From: JACMPA01 sp035564115
Lineage (GTDB): Bacteria > Patescibacteriota > Saccharimonadia > Saccharimonadales > UBA4665
Assembly (NCBI GenBank): GCA_035564115.1
Contig: DATMTN010000014.1
Coordinates: 1-46,083 of the forward strand
Direction of reading: 5' to 3'
Length of the DNA: 46,083 nucleotides
Under the pieces are notes generated by a model. That model worked only from the letters and a program-made list of their open reading frames with translations, was not told the origin of the DNA and ran no database searches. This document shows positions 1 to 8,556 of the stretch, piece by piece. Numbering within the stretch: the first letter of the stretch is position 1; each line of letters opens with the position of its first letter. Both the position numbers and the translations under genes were made by a program.

Positions 1-332
1 ATGATGAGCCCTCAGCTGCTGACGGCTACAGAGTATTGGTTGATCGGTTATGGCCTCGTGGCGTCACTAAAGAAAAGGCCATGTTGGATGAATGGATAAA
101 AGAGGTTGCTCCTTCACCCGAGCTTCGGACCTGGTTTGGACACAAGCCCGAGCGATTCGAGGAATTCAAATTGCGTTATGAGCAGGAACTATATAATAAT
201 CCTGCTCTTGAGCACTTAGCCGAGATTATCAAAGGTCATACATCCACAACCCTCTTGTACGCCGCCACTGATCCAGCGATTAATCATGCCCAAGTGCTCC
301 TGAGCTATGTAAAGGAGCGGTACAGTACATAA
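1..332 (+). CDS. DUF488 family protein, 5' end cut by window edge
   Basis: The reading frame is open from base 3 and already carries the sequence DEPSAADGYRVLVDRLWPRG before the first usable start, so the gene begins outside the window. The YRVLVDRLWPRG block followed by WFGHKPERFEEFKLRYEQEL is the signature of small DUF488 (YeaO-like) proteins, usually about 115-120 residues; roughly the first 10-15 residues are missing here. The biochemical function of the family is not established. The TTG at 36 would truncate the conserved block and is not a credible start. A hairpin terminator follows at 406-424. Confidence 0.85.
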   Translation, partial: DEPSAADGYRVLVDRLWPRGVTKEKAMLDEWIKEVAPSPELRTWFGHKPERFEEFKLRYEQELYNNPALEHLAEIIKGHTSTTLLYAATDPAINHAQVLLSYVKERYST

Positions 333-398
333 TAACTTTTATTCTGCACGCGCAAGGGACTATAGCTTGGCGCCAGCAACCCTGTCCCCCCGCCCAAT

Positions 399-424
399 AA
401 AAAAGCCTCACGTTGTGAGGTTTT
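399..424. terminator. bidirectional intrinsic terminator
   Basis: CCTCAC (406-411) pairs with GTGAGG (415-420) around a 3-nt loop. It has an A-run on the left and TTTT on the right, so it can serve the DUF488 gene on the plus strand and tRNA-Arg on the minus strand. Confidence 0.75.
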
Positions 425-429
425 CTTGT

Positions 430-506
430 TGGTACACCCGGCAGGATTCGAACCTGCGACACCTGGTTCCGAAGACCAGTGCTCTAATCCACTGAGCTAC
501 GGGTGC
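430..506 (-). tRNA. tRNA-Arg (anticodon TCG), CCA encoded
   Basis: On the minus strand all cloverleaf stems form: acceptor GCACCCG/CGGGTGT, D-stem GCTC/GAGC, anticodon stem CTGGT/ACCAG with loop CTTCGGA (anticodon TCG, decoding CGA), and T-stem GCAGG/CCTGC with loop TTCGAAT. The terminal CCA is encoded at 432-430. Confidence 0.97.
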
Positions 507-516
507 GCACCGACAC

Positions 517-546
517 ATTCTAACAGATTGGAATCAATTCTGAAAA
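517..546 (-). promoter_or_regulatory. promoter of tRNA-Arg
   Basis: On the minus strand a TAGAAT -10 (522-517) is preceded by TGT, giving an extended -10, with a TTTTCA-like -35 about 18 bp further upstream. It lies 11 bp from the mature tRNA 5' end and is divergent from the mscS promoter. Confidence 0.55.
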
Positions 547-571
547 CTATCTGTAAAATAAATAATAGTTT

Positions 572-600
572 TTGACAATACTATGTAATTTGGATATACT
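572..600 (+). promoter_or_regulatory. sigma70-type promoter of the MscS gene
   Basis: TTGACA (572-577), a 17-bp spacer and TATACT (595-600). The transcript would carry about 60 nt of leader with a hairpin TTGTCC/GGACAA and an AAAGGAG Shine-Dalgarno sequence just before the ATG at 669. Confidence 0.8.
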
Positions 601-668
601 GGTGTGTAAGTTTGTCCGCGTTAGGACAATAGTCATAGCAACTAAACCTCTGAAAGGAGTCTTTCACT

Positions 669-1658
669 ATGTCTGTTACCAAATTTGCCGCTGCCAGCGT
701 CGACAAGACTCTGGACCAGTCAACAAGTACGTTCAAACACATTTCGGACAGTCTTTTTTCGAGCAGCTCGATTATTGTGCTGCTGATTGCGGTATTTGTT
801 GGCTCGGTTACCGGTAAACTCGCCTCCCTCCTTTTGCGCCGTTTGAGCCGTAGTGTCGGCAAACAGGCTGACGCCGCAATGAGCCTGACGACCGTTAACC
901 GCTTACGCCGAATCGAGACATGGCTTATTCTTTCAGTCGCGATTGTGCGGCTGCTATTTGTCGTACTGGCCTTGTATTTCTGGTGGGTGTTTGAACATCC
1001 GAAAGGCCAGGGGACGGCACTTGTGGGAGCCAGCGCCCTATTGATAGTCGTAGTCGGTGGTGTGTTTGGGCCACTGCTACGTGACTTCGCATTCGGGAGC
1101 GGTATGATGGCCGAGCATTGGTTTGGTGTCGGTGATTTGGTTACGATTGACCCCAATGATATCCAGGGTGTTGTAGAGCGTATTACGCTGCGTTCGACTC
1201 GTATCCGCGGCTTGAATGGTGAGGTGATTTGGGTTAGTAACCAGAACATTTCAAGTGTGCGAATTGCTCAGAAGGGAGTCTGGACGATGGCTGTAGAGCT
1301 CTTTGTAAATGACAAAAAGCGGGCCGAAAAACTCGTCGAGCAGGTGAACGCACTGCTTCCAAGCGGCCCTTCGCTGGTGGTTAGGCCGCTTGCCATACAT
1401 GGTGATGCTAAAGGATCAGGTGGGCACTGGCATATTACGGCTACCGCCGAGACGGCCCCAGGCCGACAGTGGCTCATCGAACGTACGGCAATCGACCTGC
1501 TGAAGAGTTTGGACGAGCGGTCAAAGAATCCGACACTCGTGACCGAACCGGTCGCTCGATTTGCCGATAATGATACGGAGCGTCAATACGGACGTGCAGT
1601 TACCAATGCCAAGAAGACTCGTCCAACACGGCGTCGGCTAAACAAACCAAAAGCTTAA
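669..1658 (+). CDS. MscS-family mechanosensitive channel
   Basis: A 329-residue membrane protein. Hydrophobic segments lie at about residues 33-53, 78-105 and 113-135, followed by the family-typical stretch with LLRDFAFGSGMMAEHWFGVGDLV (about 139-161), which matches the end of TM3 and the start of the MscS beta domain. The C-terminal third is soluble and basic. Small-conductance channels of this type release solutes on hypo-osmotic shock. The start is supported by AAAGGAG seven bases upstream and by a consensus promoter. A weak AACAC/GTGTT hairpin follows the stop. It appears to be a single-gene transcript. Confidence 0.88.
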   Translation: MSVTKFAAASVDKTLDQSTSTFKHISDSLFSSSSIIVLLIAVFVGSVTGKLASLLLRRLSRSVGKQADAAMSLTTVNRLRRIETWLILSVAIVRLLFVVLALYFWWVFEHPKGQGTALVGASALLIVVVGGVFGPLLRDFAFGSGMMAEHWFGVGDLVTIDPNDIQGVVERITLRSTRIRGLNGEVIWVSNQNISSVRIAQKGVWTMAVELFVNDKKRAEKLVEQVNALLPSGPSLVVRPLAIHGDAKGSGGHWHITATAETAPGRQWLIERTAIDLLKSLDERSKNPTLVTEPVARFADNDTERQYGRAVTNAKKTRPTRRRLNKPKA

Positions 1659-1711
1659 CACGTCAAGTGTTTGATTCTACCGAAGCTAGCAAGGTGCTGT
1701 ACTATTGATAC

Positions 1712-2983
1712 ATGCCCCGTATTCACTCAATAGAGCAAGCCAACCAGCTCCTGCAGCCGTATGTACCGCTTGCAGCGAAACTGACTGGCGAGGATTCGAC
1801 ACTTGATCGTACTCGGCCACTCTTGGCGGCGCTCGGAAATCCGCAGAAGAAGTTACGAGCAGTTCACATTGCCGGTACGAGCGGCAAGACTTCAACGGCG
1901 TACTTCATGGCAGCCCTCCTTCAGGGTGCTGGTAAGCATGTAGGTCTGACGATATCACCACATATCGACAGTATTACTGAGCGCGTGCAGCTGGATGGCC
2001 GTCCACTGTCCGATGACGCGTTTTGTGCCTACCTGGGTGAGTTCCTGGATATAGTCGAAGAAGGTGGCTTCCAGCCATCATATTTTGAGCTGCTGACTGC
2101 TTTTAGTTTCTGGGTGTTTGAGCGCGAGGGAGTGGATTATGCGGTGCTCGAAACTGGTCTGGGGGGACGCTACGACACCACCAACCTTGCTGATAGACAT
2201 GACAAGCTGTGTATCATCACCGATATTGGTTTTGACCACATGAATATCCTAGGAAACACACTCGAAGAAATTGCCGGCCAAAAAGCTGGCATCATCCATG
2301 CCGGTAATAATGTGATTATGTACCCCCAATCTGCTGAAGTAGATGGTGTGATACGCGAGCGGGTAGAAAAAGTTCAAGCAACGTTACACGAAGCAACAGG
2401 AACGACCGAAGTTAATTTTGCAGCTGACTTACCAGAATTCCAAAAACGTAATTGGCAACTCGCATACGCCGCCTATCAGCTACTACAGCAACGGGACGGC
2501 CTGCCAGACCTTTCATCGGCACAATTGCGGACGACCCAGGACGTGCAAGTACCCGCCCGCATGGATGTTTTTCAGATTGCAGGTAAGAGAATAATCATGG
2601 ATGGTGCGCACAACGGTCAAAAGATGCACACATTCCTCGCGAGTTTCGTCCACCAATATCCAGGTGTGAAGCCAGCGGTTATGATTGCACTCAAACGGGG
2701 CAAGGAACCAGCCGATGTCGTCCCATTGTTAGCACCTTTTGCGGCGCGCATTATTGTTACGGAATTTAATACCGCCCAGGACTTGCCGGCAGTGTCATTT
2801 GCTGCCCAGGAATTAGCTGACATATTCAAGGCTCATAACGTTCCGAATGTTGTTGTTGAGCCCGATAATCATCAGGCATTTCAGCAGCTGTTAAATACGG
2901 ATGAGGATATATGCATTGTCACGGGTTCATTTTATTTACTGAGCCAACTCAGAACGAACGAAGGCCTCACTCACAGTCTCTAG
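1712..2983 (+). CDS. folC: FolC-like Mur ligase (folylpolyglutamate/dihydrofolate synthase family)
   Basis: A 423-residue ATP-dependent ligase. HIAGTSGKTSTAYFMAALL (about residues 51-69) is the P-loop and SPHIDSITERVQLDG follows as in FolC. FELLTAFSFWVF and the LETGLGGRYDTTN block (about residue 150) are also diagnostic, as is IMDGAHN in the C-terminal domain. The P-loop reads GTSGKTS rather than the usual FolC GTNGKGS, so it is a divergent member. It would add glutamate to folates; FolD at 9.4 kb is in the same one-carbon pathway. TACTAT ends 6 nt before the ATG with no SD, suggesting a leaderless mRNA. Confidence 0.85.
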   Translation: MPRIHSIEQANQLLQPYVPLAAKLTGEDSTLDRTRPLLAALGNPQKKLRAVHIAGTSGKTSTAYFMAALLQGAGKHVGLTISPHIDSITERVQLDGRPLSDDAFCAYLGEFLDIVEEGGFQPSYFELLTAFSFWVFEREGVDYAVLETGLGGRYDTTNLADRHDKLCIITDIGFDHMNILGNTLEEIAGQKAGIIHAGNNVIMYPQSAEVDGVIRERVEKVQATLHEATGTTEVNFAADLPEFQKRNWQLAYAAYQLLQQRDGLPDLSSAQLRTTQDVQVPARMDVFQIAGKRIIMDGAHNGQKMHTFLASFVHQYPGVKPAVMIALKRGKEPADVVPLLAPFAARIIVTEFNTAQDLPAVSFAAQELADIFKAHNVPNVVVEPDNHQAFQQLLNTDEDICIVTGSFYLLSQLRTNEGLTHSL

Positions 2984-3034
2984 ACCATAAGCGAAAATAT
3001 TTACAAAATCCTTGTGAAATAATTAATAGTCCTA

Positions 3035-3050
3035 ATCTGTGCTTACAGAT
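3035..3050 (+). promoter_or_regulatory. small hairpin in leader of the 3089 ORF
   Basis: ATCTGT and ACAGAT form a perfect 6-bp stem with a GCTT loop, between folC and the small ORF. A CATAAGC motif (2986-2992) and a possible TTTACA -35 near 3000 lie upstream. It could be a weak terminator for folC or a leader element. Confidence 0.4.
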
Positions 3051-3088
3051 AAGCTAAGGGTATGGTAAACGTAACGGGGGAAGCAGCA

Positions 3089-3187
3089 ATGTCCAGGGAT
3101 GCTATCGCATCATGTCACGAGCTGTTGCGTCATCAGGGATACGGCCGCAGTGCATGGTCGACATGGGTTGACACGATGACTGCCTAG
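3089..3187 (+). CDS. possible small protein, 32 aa
   Basis: An ATG ORF of 32 codons starting MSRDAIASCHELLR and ending WVDTMTA. A purine-rich GGGGGAAG lies 5 nt upstream as a possible ribosome binding site. It sits in the 250-nt gap between folC and the YeaQ-like gene and points the same way. A small hairpin GATGC/GCATC lies inside the ORF. I recognise no family. The length and intergenic position make it a candidate rather than a firm gene. Confidence 0.35.
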   Translation: MSRDAIASCHELLRHQGYGRSAWSTWVDTMTA

Positions 3188-3236
3188 GAGCTGCATGCTG
3201 CGCGCTGTTTCTTAACACACATACAAGGAGTCTGGA

Positions 3237-3515
3237 TTGGGTGCGCTGTTTTTGGTAGTCCTAGGAAGTATTGTGGGTTGGCTTGGCGCAGCAATTGCTG
3301 AAGTCGATGAGGGTGTTTTTGCGCGTATGGGCGTAGGGATAGCTGGCGCTTTCCTAGGCGGACTGCTGCTATTCGTACTTACCGGGCAAGACCCTCTATC
3401 CAGCCTCGGCTGGTTGGGATCGTTGCTCGGCATTATTGGTGCGGCAGTACTGTTAAATATTTTTGGCCACCTGCGTGTAGTCGACTACGAGCCACAGGAT
3501 TCCAGCACAAGCTAA
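3237..3515 (+). CDS. GlsB/YeaQ/YmgE-like small membrane protein
   Basis: A 92-residue protein made of three glycine-rich hydrophobic segments (about 2-20, 30-49 and 56-75) with the G-A-x-x-G-G and LGxIIGAAVLL patterns of transglycosylase-associated, stress-induced membrane proteins. It uses a TTG start with AAGGAG six bases upstream; no in-frame ATG would preserve the first helix. The acidic segment AEVDEG between helices 1 and 2 is typical. It ends two bases before the convergent stop of the KGG-repeat gene, itself of a stress-protein family. Confidence 0.7.
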   Translation: MGALFLVVLGSIVGWLGAAIAEVDEGVFARMGVGIAGAFLGGLLLFVLTGQDPLSSLGWLGSLLGIIGAAVLLNIFGHLRVVDYEPQDSSTS

Positions 3516-3517
3516 GC

Positions 3518-3673
3518 TTATTTGCTCATACCGCCCTTACGCCCGGCTTCAACTGCCCGCTTGCGGTTGTATTTAAAATTACCAGGGCTCATCGAGCCGC
3601 CCTTACGCCCGGCTTTGCGTGCCCGTGACGGATTATTGGCAAAATTTCCTGGATTCTGGTGTGTCATGGCCAT
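3518..3673 (-). CDS. KGG-repeat stress protein (GsiB/Con-10-like), 51 aa
   Basis: On the minus strand an ORF of 51 residues starts MAMTHQNPGNFANNPSRARK and contains two copies of the motif (P)GNF-x5-RA-x-(E/K)AGRKGG, the KGG motif of general stress and desiccation-type hydrophilic proteins. AGGAG lies 8 nt upstream of the ATG at 3673. A plausible TACAAT -10 lies about 40 nt further upstream on that strand. It is convergent with the YeaQ-like gene. The two near-identical repeats explain the repeated DNA around 3530-3560 and 3597-3625. Confidence 0.85.
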   Translation of the reverse strand: MAMTHQNPGNFANNPSRARKAGRKGGSMSPGNFKYNRKRAVEAGRKGGMSK

Positions 3674-3749
3674 CAGTTACGCTCCTGTAGTTGTTATGGT
3701 TAGTAACTGTCATATTGTAGTCAGCTATTCGACTGCTCGCTATAAAATA

Positions 3750-3778
3750 TTCAACTTGCCAGCGTGATTCTTTATAAT
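3750..3778 (+). promoter_or_regulatory. promoter of the pilin operon
   Basis: TTCAAC (3750-3755), a 17-bp spacer and a perfect TATAAT (3773-3778). The ATG at 3791 is 12 nt beyond, so the 5' UTR would be only about 6 nt. Confidence 0.65.
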
Positions 3779-3790
3779 TAAGCTTAAGGT

Positions 3791-4249
3791 ATGAAATGTT
3801 GCCAATTGGCAGGTGATGAGGGTGGCTTCACGATTGTCGAGGCAATCTTGGCGTGTGCGGTATTTGGGATCCTTGTCGGTACAATGTTCAATGCGTTCGT
3901 GTCACTCAGGAGGTCCTATACCACTTCGCGTCAGCTCAATGAGATTTATACGGTGCTCAGTGCTTGTCCAGAGGTTGACCGTGCACTGGAGTACGACTCA
4001 CTTAGTAGTACGACCAACTGCTATCCAAACAATGTTTTTCCGACTGAGGATGGCAGCACGAGCACCATTACCTACACACCCGCGCTGACCGTCACGAATA
4101 CCTCGTCACTTGCAAGCAACGATCCGCTGTACAATATTCCCGATTCTAAAGTCGTCCAGATAGATGTTGGTTTTCCGCGGCCGAACACTGCCGTGCCACA
4201 TCTGCAGCTACGCATGCTGATTACTCGTAACGGAGTCGGTCAATTATGA
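3791..4249 (+). CDS. type IV pilin-like minor pseudopilin (PilV/GspI-like)
   Basis: A 152-residue protein with a short basic leader ending in glycine followed by FTIVEA, the class III prepilin cleavage site (cut after Gly, Glu at +5 of the mature protein). The following 20 residues are the hydrophobic N-terminal helix (ILACAVFGILVGTMFNAFV), then a variable soluble domain with two cysteines. After processing by a prepilin peptidase it would be assembled into a pilus or pseudopilus. It is the first gene of a three-gene operon and overlaps the next by 4 nt (ATGA). No peptidase or PilB/PilC gene is in the window. Confidence 0.8.
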   Translation: MKCCQLAGDEGGFTIVEAILACAVFGILVGTMFNAFVSLRRSYTTSRQLNEIYTVLSACPEVDRALEYDSLSSTTNCYPNNVFPTEDGSTSTITYTPALTVTNTSSLASNDPLYNIPDSKVVQIDVGFPRPNTAVPHLQLRMLITRNGVGQL

Positions 4250-5037
4250 TGCGCCGCCAAGATGGTTTCACTATTCCTGAACTGCTTATTATGATGATTG
4301 TCACTACTATTCTGACCGTATTGGTGCTGAGCTTCACTATGAGTTACTGGGGTGCTGCTGCTCGTTTGGAGAATGACTCTACGACGCTCGTCTCCCGCCT
4401 CAACGCCGGGGATGCACTGCGTGACCAGCTAAATGTTGCCAGCGGACTGATTAGTCAAAACAGTATTGCCGACACCAACGCTGGGGTGGTCGATCCAACT
4501 GCCGGTCCTGGCTACTGGCTTGCGTTGCATGCCGTGCCAGGCACAGTGACTACGCCTTCAAGTGGCATAGTGCCAGTATTCTATTTTCAAGCGCCCAGTA
4601 CTGATACGTCTCGGAACTTCATCATGAATGGGACCCAGTGGTACAGTGACGAGTTTGTGCTCTATCTGGACGGCTCCAGCAAAACACTCAAACTGCGTCG
4701 AATTATTAACCCGAGTGCGACAGGCGATCGACTCACTACGACCTGTCCACCTGCGCAGGCCACTGCCACCTGTCCAGCCGATAAAGTCTTAGCTGAAAAT
4801 GTGTCAGCGGTTGATACACGTTATTTTTCTCGATCTGGTAACACGATTAACTATCAGAGCCAGGTGGAGCTTGATAGCTTCGGTAACCCAGTCGTGCCCA
4901 CCGTGTATATTGGGCCAGATTTTCCATCGGTTGAAGTTGTTGAGCTAACTGTCCATCTGTATCAGAAATCAACAGTGGGTGGTACGGCTAACACGTCGAA
5001 TGAAACTATTGTGCGCGTAGCGCTGAGGAATGGCTAA
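4246..5037 (+). CDS. minor pilin (PilW/GspJ-like)
   Basis: 263 residues. The leader MMRRQDG is followed by FTIPEL and a hydrophobic helix (LIMMIVTTILTVLVLSFTM), again a class III prepilin signal with Glu+5. The large C-terminal domain contains a Cys pair (TTCPPAQATATC) and resembles minor pilins of the PilW type in length. Its start overlaps the stop of the preceding pilin, so translation is probably coupled. The next gene begins 3 nt after its stop. Confidence 0.78.
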   Translation: MMRRQDGFTIPELLIMMIVTTILTVLVLSFTMSYWGAAARLENDSTTLVSRLNAGDALRDQLNVASGLISQNSIADTNAGVVDPTAGPGYWLALHAVPGTVTTPSSGIVPVFYFQAPSTDTSRNFIMNGTQWYSDEFVLYLDGSSKTLKLRRIINPSATGDRLTTTCPPAQATATCPADKVLAENVSAVDTRYFSRSGNTINYQSQVELDSFGNPVVPTVYIGPDFPSVEVVELTVHLYQKSTVGGTANTSNETIVRVALRNG

Positions 5038-5040
5038 AAT

Positions 5041-6462
5041 ATGAAGCGATACAATCAACGAGGTTCAATACTCGTGACCATCCTAACCATGATGATATTC
5101 CTGAGCCTGACTATCATGGCCCTGGCTGTGCTAGTAAACAGCAATGTCTCACGCTCGCGAGGACGAGTGCTGCTGCTCCAAGCGCAATATGCTGCCGAAT
5201 CTGGGGCTGATACGGCAATTGCGTATCTGAACAGTGACCCAGCTGCCAGCTATACGGGGACGGCAAGTGACGTAACACTTATCACGGCAGCCAGTTACAA
5301 GGCCACATTCTCAGTTTCGGTAGTAGCTGGCAGTACGGCCAAACAGCGTATTATTACGGCGACGGGTAAAGTCTATTCGCCGAAAAGTGCTACTACACCC
5401 ACGTACACTCGTAAGATTCGTGTCACGGCTGCTCGCAGCTCCACTACGACTGCCTCCTCACTCGTTAGTCGCAACATTCTGGCCATTGCGAGCTCAGTTA
5501 AGACAGTGAACGCTCGCGATATTTATGTTAATGGTTTCCTGATGACCGCCAAAAACTCAACTACATTAATCGCCGAAAATATCACAGTCGCCGGGAAAGA
5601 TACCGGTGCGGCTAAATGTTCTATTGAAGGAGCGGCGACTCTTCAGAAGCCTAGCAGTTTTCATACTTCAGGGCAGACAAAGACTAATATCACGACCGCC
5701 TACAATAACTGCATCACGCCGCCCGGTAATACGAGTAATGCGGACTTTAACGTGACAGCCAACAGCGGTAACGTCTCGACGGTAACCTCACTGTACATAC
5801 CGTGGAGTCAATATATGGACAGCTCTTATACGGCTGCCAATAGCTGTAGTGACTGGACGACGGGTGCCTCACCCCATACCATTCCCAGTCTCACTGGCAG
5901 TAAAAAGACACACTATCCGGATAGCGGTAGCACAATAGCTGCGAGTTGTGGCACGAATGGTGACTTGGCGCTGGGATCTGATCAGTACAATATCACTGAT
6001 AACGTCCATATCCGCGCCAGTCTTTGCGCTGCCAGTGCGTGTGATCCAACGTTCTATAACCCGACCTCAAACACCTATTTCGTATTCGTTGAGGGCACCA
6101 TAAACTTTGAGTCGCTACAGACGGCAAGTGGGAGTGGGCCGATTGTCTTTGTAGTCTACGGTGCTGATCCAGCATCGAAAACCAGCATCTGCCCTTACGG
6201 TGGCGCTGTATATCTAGGCCAACATGGTTCGACAACTACGAATGCAGCGGCAGCCTATTTCTTGGCCCAGAACGGCGTTTGTCTGGATGGTACGAAGTTC
6301 GGCAGCAATCCGGCGCTCGGCGGTATTAGCGGCAAGAACATCTATATCGCGAGTCAATCGGGTAACCCATTTGACCTCCCGCTTGATCCGAACTACCCGG
6401 TCAGCCAGATCCCGCTCGACCTATCGTGGCGTGAAACAGGCTACGAGCGTATAAACCAATAA
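5041..6462 (+). CDS. PilX-like minor pilin / large surface-exposed pilus protein
   Basis: 473 residues. The N-terminus MKRYNQRGSILVTILTMMIFLSLTIMALAV is a PilX-type pilin helix: it starts after Gly but lacks the Glu+5, and the later AQYAAESGADTA motif is the PilX hallmark. The remainder is a long Ser/Thr/Asn-rich domain with paired cysteines, far longer than classical PilX (about 200 residues), suggesting an adhesin-like or pilus-tip domain. It is the third gene of the operon. The C-terminal fold is not recognisable by eye. Confidence 0.72.
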   Translation: MKRYNQRGSILVTILTMMIFLSLTIMALAVLVNSNVSRSRGRVLLLQAQYAAESGADTAIAYLNSDPAASYTGTASDVTLITAASYKATFSVSVVAGSTAKQRIITATGKVYSPKSATTPTYTRKIRVTAARSSTTTASSLVSRNILAIASSVKTVNARDIYVNGFLMTAKNSTTLIAENITVAGKDTGAAKCSIEGAATLQKPSSFHTSGQTKTNITTAYNNCITPPGNTSNADFNVTANSGNVSTVTSLYIPWSQYMDSSYTAANSCSDWTTGASPHTIPSLTGSKKTHYPDSGSTIAASCGTNGDLALGSDQYNITDNVHIRASLCAASACDPTFYNPTSNTYFVFVEGTINFESLQTASGSGPIVFVVYGADPASKTSICPYGGAVYLGQHGSTTTNAAAAYFLAQNGVCLDGTKFGSNPALGGISGKNIYIASQSGNPFDLPLDPNYPVSQIPLDLSWRETGYERINQ

Positions 6463-6478
6463 AACGGATACACTGACT

Positions 6479-8155
6479 ATGAAATCTATCTCCCAAACCA
6501 AAAAGCATGCTCGACAGCGCTGGCCCGAAGGCGCTATTGTCTACCAAATTTATCCTCGCAGTTTTTATGACTCGAACGCCGATGGTATTGGGGACATCCC
6601 GGGCATTATTCAGAAGCTCGATTATCTTAAGAACCTCGAGGTGAACGTTATTTGGCTGTCGCCTTTTTACCCATCGCCCATGGCAGACTTTGGGTATGAC
6701 GTCGCAGACTATCGTGATGTCGACCCGATCTTCGGTACGTTAGATGACATGGATAGGCTTATAGAGGCCGCGCATCGCCGAAATATCAAGCTATTTGCCG
6801 ATCTTGTACCCAACCATACGTCGGACCAGCATGAGTGGTTTAAAGAGTCTAAAAAGTCGCGTGAAGGGAAGTTTGCCGACTGGTACATCTGGCGTGATCC
6901 ACTAGGCTGGAACAAAAAGGATCAGCCGATAGTACCCAATAACTGGATCGATTTGTTTAGCGGTGAGACAGTTTGGGAATGGGAACCAGCACGGCAGCAA
7001 TTTTACATGCACACTTTCGATGTACACCAGCCAGACCTTGACTGGACGAACCCAGAGGTCCGGGAAGCCTTCAAGGATATCATGCGATTTTGGCTCGACC
7101 GGGGAATCGATGGATTTCGGGTGGACGCGATTAGCTTTATGTCGAAGGATCCAGAGTTGCGGGATGAACCAAAGAATCCGCATTACTCAGACGAGGTTGG
7201 TTGGAAGTATCTGGCACTTGAGCATATATACAGCATGAATGGTCCGAAATTATTCGACTACCTGAGTGAGATGGCAGCGGTTCTGGACGAAGAAAAATAC
7301 CAAAAATCGTTGCGCTTCATGGTTACTGAAGCCTATCCGCAGACGCACGAACATGTCAAAGAATACCTCGGCTTTTATAAGGGTATGAATCCGAAAGTTG
7401 CTGCCCCGTTCAATTTTGAGTCGTTTAGCTTGCCGTGGGAGGCTGAACCATGGCGAAAATTTTTGCATGAATTCCACCAGGCACTTGATATATTTAGCCC
7501 ACTAGCAATTTCCAGCTACGCTTTTGGCAACCACGACCAAACCCGCCTGGCGACCCGTATGGGCGATACGGCCGCTCGGGGTGTCGCCGTATTCTTGCTG
7601 ACTCTGCCCGGGATGGTTTTCATCTACAACGGGGATGAGATTGGCATGCGGAATGGCAAAATACCCCCTGAAATGGTGCAGGATCCTTCTGCTGCTGGTG
7701 ACGAAGGTCGTGATCCAGAGCGAACGCCCTTGCAGTGGTCCGCGGCCAAAAATGCTGGCTTCACGACTGCCGACACGCCCTGGCTGCCAGTCAGCGAAGA
7801 TTACCAAACCAACAACATCGCCTCGCAAACTCGAGACCCGAGCTCATGCCTCACCCTGTACAAACAACTCACCAGGCTACGAAATAGCTCTGATGTACTG
7901 CGTCATGGTAGTTTTGCAGTTGTCCAAACCGGCAACGAATCGATACTCGGTTTCGTACGGCTCAAAGACGGCAAGGGATACCTAACGCTGTTGAGCTTTT
8001 CACCTCAGATTGAAGAAGTGAAAATCCCGGCTGACACTAAGATTACTCGCTTCAAGCTATCATCAGACGCTGAAACGAAACACAAGAAGTCCAGTAACAA
8101 TATCGTTCATCTACTGCCAAACGAAGCGGCAATTTTTGTGGTCAAGATCGTTTAA
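6479..8155 (+). CDS. GH13 alpha-glucosidase (oligo-1,6-glucosidase-like)
   Basis: 558 residues, the usual length of GH13 alpha-glucosidases. IVYQIYPRSFYDSNADGIGD, VIWLSPFYPSPMADFGYDV and LVPNHTSDQHEWF mark the family. The catalytic triad is visible as Asp216 (GFRVDA), Glu284 (VTEA) and Asp353 (GNHDQTR). It hydrolyses alpha-glucosides such as isomaltose-type oligosaccharides or trehalose; the exact substrate cannot be read from sequence. No signal peptide is present, so it is cytoplasmic. TACACT ends 4 nt before the ATG with no SD. The 3' end overlaps the convergent DUF1801 gene by 4 nt. Confidence 0.9.
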   Translation: MKSISQTKKHARQRWPEGAIVYQIYPRSFYDSNADGIGDIPGIIQKLDYLKNLEVNVIWLSPFYPSPMADFGYDVADYRDVDPIFGTLDDMDRLIEAAHRRNIKLFADLVPNHTSDQHEWFKESKKSREGKFADWYIWRDPLGWNKKDQPIVPNNWIDLFSGETVWEWEPARQQFYMHTFDVHQPDLDWTNPEVREAFKDIMRFWLDRGIDGFRVDAISFMSKDPELRDEPKNPHYSDEVGWKYLALEHIYSMNGPKLFDYLSEMAAVLDEEKYQKSLRFMVTEAYPQTHEHVKEYLGFYKGMNPKVAAPFNFESFSLPWEAEPWRKFLHEFHQALDIFSPLAISSYAFGNHDQTRLATRMGDTAARGVAVFLLTLPGMVFIYNGDEIGMRNGKIPPEMVQDPSAAGDEGRDPERTPLQWSAAKNAGFTTADTPWLPVSEDYQTNNIASQTRDPSSCLTLYKQLTRLRNSSDVLRHGSFAVVQTGNESILGFVRLKDGKGYLTLLSFSPQIEEVKIPADTKITRFKLSSDAETKHKKSSNNIVHLLPNEAAIFVVKIV

Positions 8156-8505
8156 TCCGACTGCCCCTCGACAATAGCTTTTACTCGATGTTGCAAGATC
8201 TCCACGATAAGCGTCTCAGGCAGCGGCTGCTTTACAGTGAACTGTATAGCGCCCTTCGAGGTGGTATACCGCGAGAGTCGACTCTGCAATGCCTCGATGG
8301 GGCCGTTGGTCGGGAACAAGCTCATGTGTTCCTCGAAGCCCCAGTAGGCTACGAGGTATTTGCCGCGGTATTTGAACGCCGGCATACCATAGCTAATTGC
8401 TTCTCTCGCTTCAGGATAGTACTTTCGTACGATGTGCCGGATGCGCTCCAGCTCGGCACGTTGCGAAGCTGGTAACTCTTTCAGGTATGTATCGACGACG
8501 GCCAT
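8152..8505 (-). CDS. DUF1801 / YdhG-like protein
   Basis: 117 residues. It contains ELERIRHIVRKYYPEAREAISYGMPAFKYRGKYLVAYWGFEEHMSLFP, the core of the DUF1801 (YdhG/YjhX) family of small proteins with frataxin-like fold. Function is not established. The ATG at 8505 is preferred over the upstream GTG/ATG options because a TACACT -10 ends 7 nt upstream of it, and an earlier start would overlap that promoter and the tRNA-Lys terminator. It is convergent with the GH13 gene, sharing stop bases. Confidence 0.8.
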   Translation of the reverse strand: MAVVDTYLKELPASQRAELERIRHIVRKYYPEAREAISYGMPAFKYRGKYLVAYWGFEEHMSLFPTNGPIEALQSRLSRYTTSKGAIQFTVKQPLPETLIVEILQHRVKAIVEGQSD

Positions 8506-8523
8506 GCGTATTAGTGTAGCAAA

Positions 8524-8548
8524 CAAAAAGCCCCGCTTTGCAGCGAGG
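8524..8548 (-). terminator. intrinsic terminator of tRNA-Lys
   Basis: On the minus strand GCCTCGCT pairs with AGCGGGGC (one mismatch) around a GCAA loop and is followed by TTTTT. It lies just downstream of the tRNA and just upstream of the DUF1801 promoter. Confidence 0.8.
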
Positions 8549-8556
8549 CATTTTGT

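Noticed and set aside
3530..3625. Short direct repeats as a possible CRISPR or transposon remnant
   Set aside because: They are the two copies of the KGG protein motif, in frame.
3522..3767. Plus-strand ORF of 81 codons
   Set aside because: It is the antisense shadow of the KGG-repeat gene, whose SD, repeats and protein family are clear.
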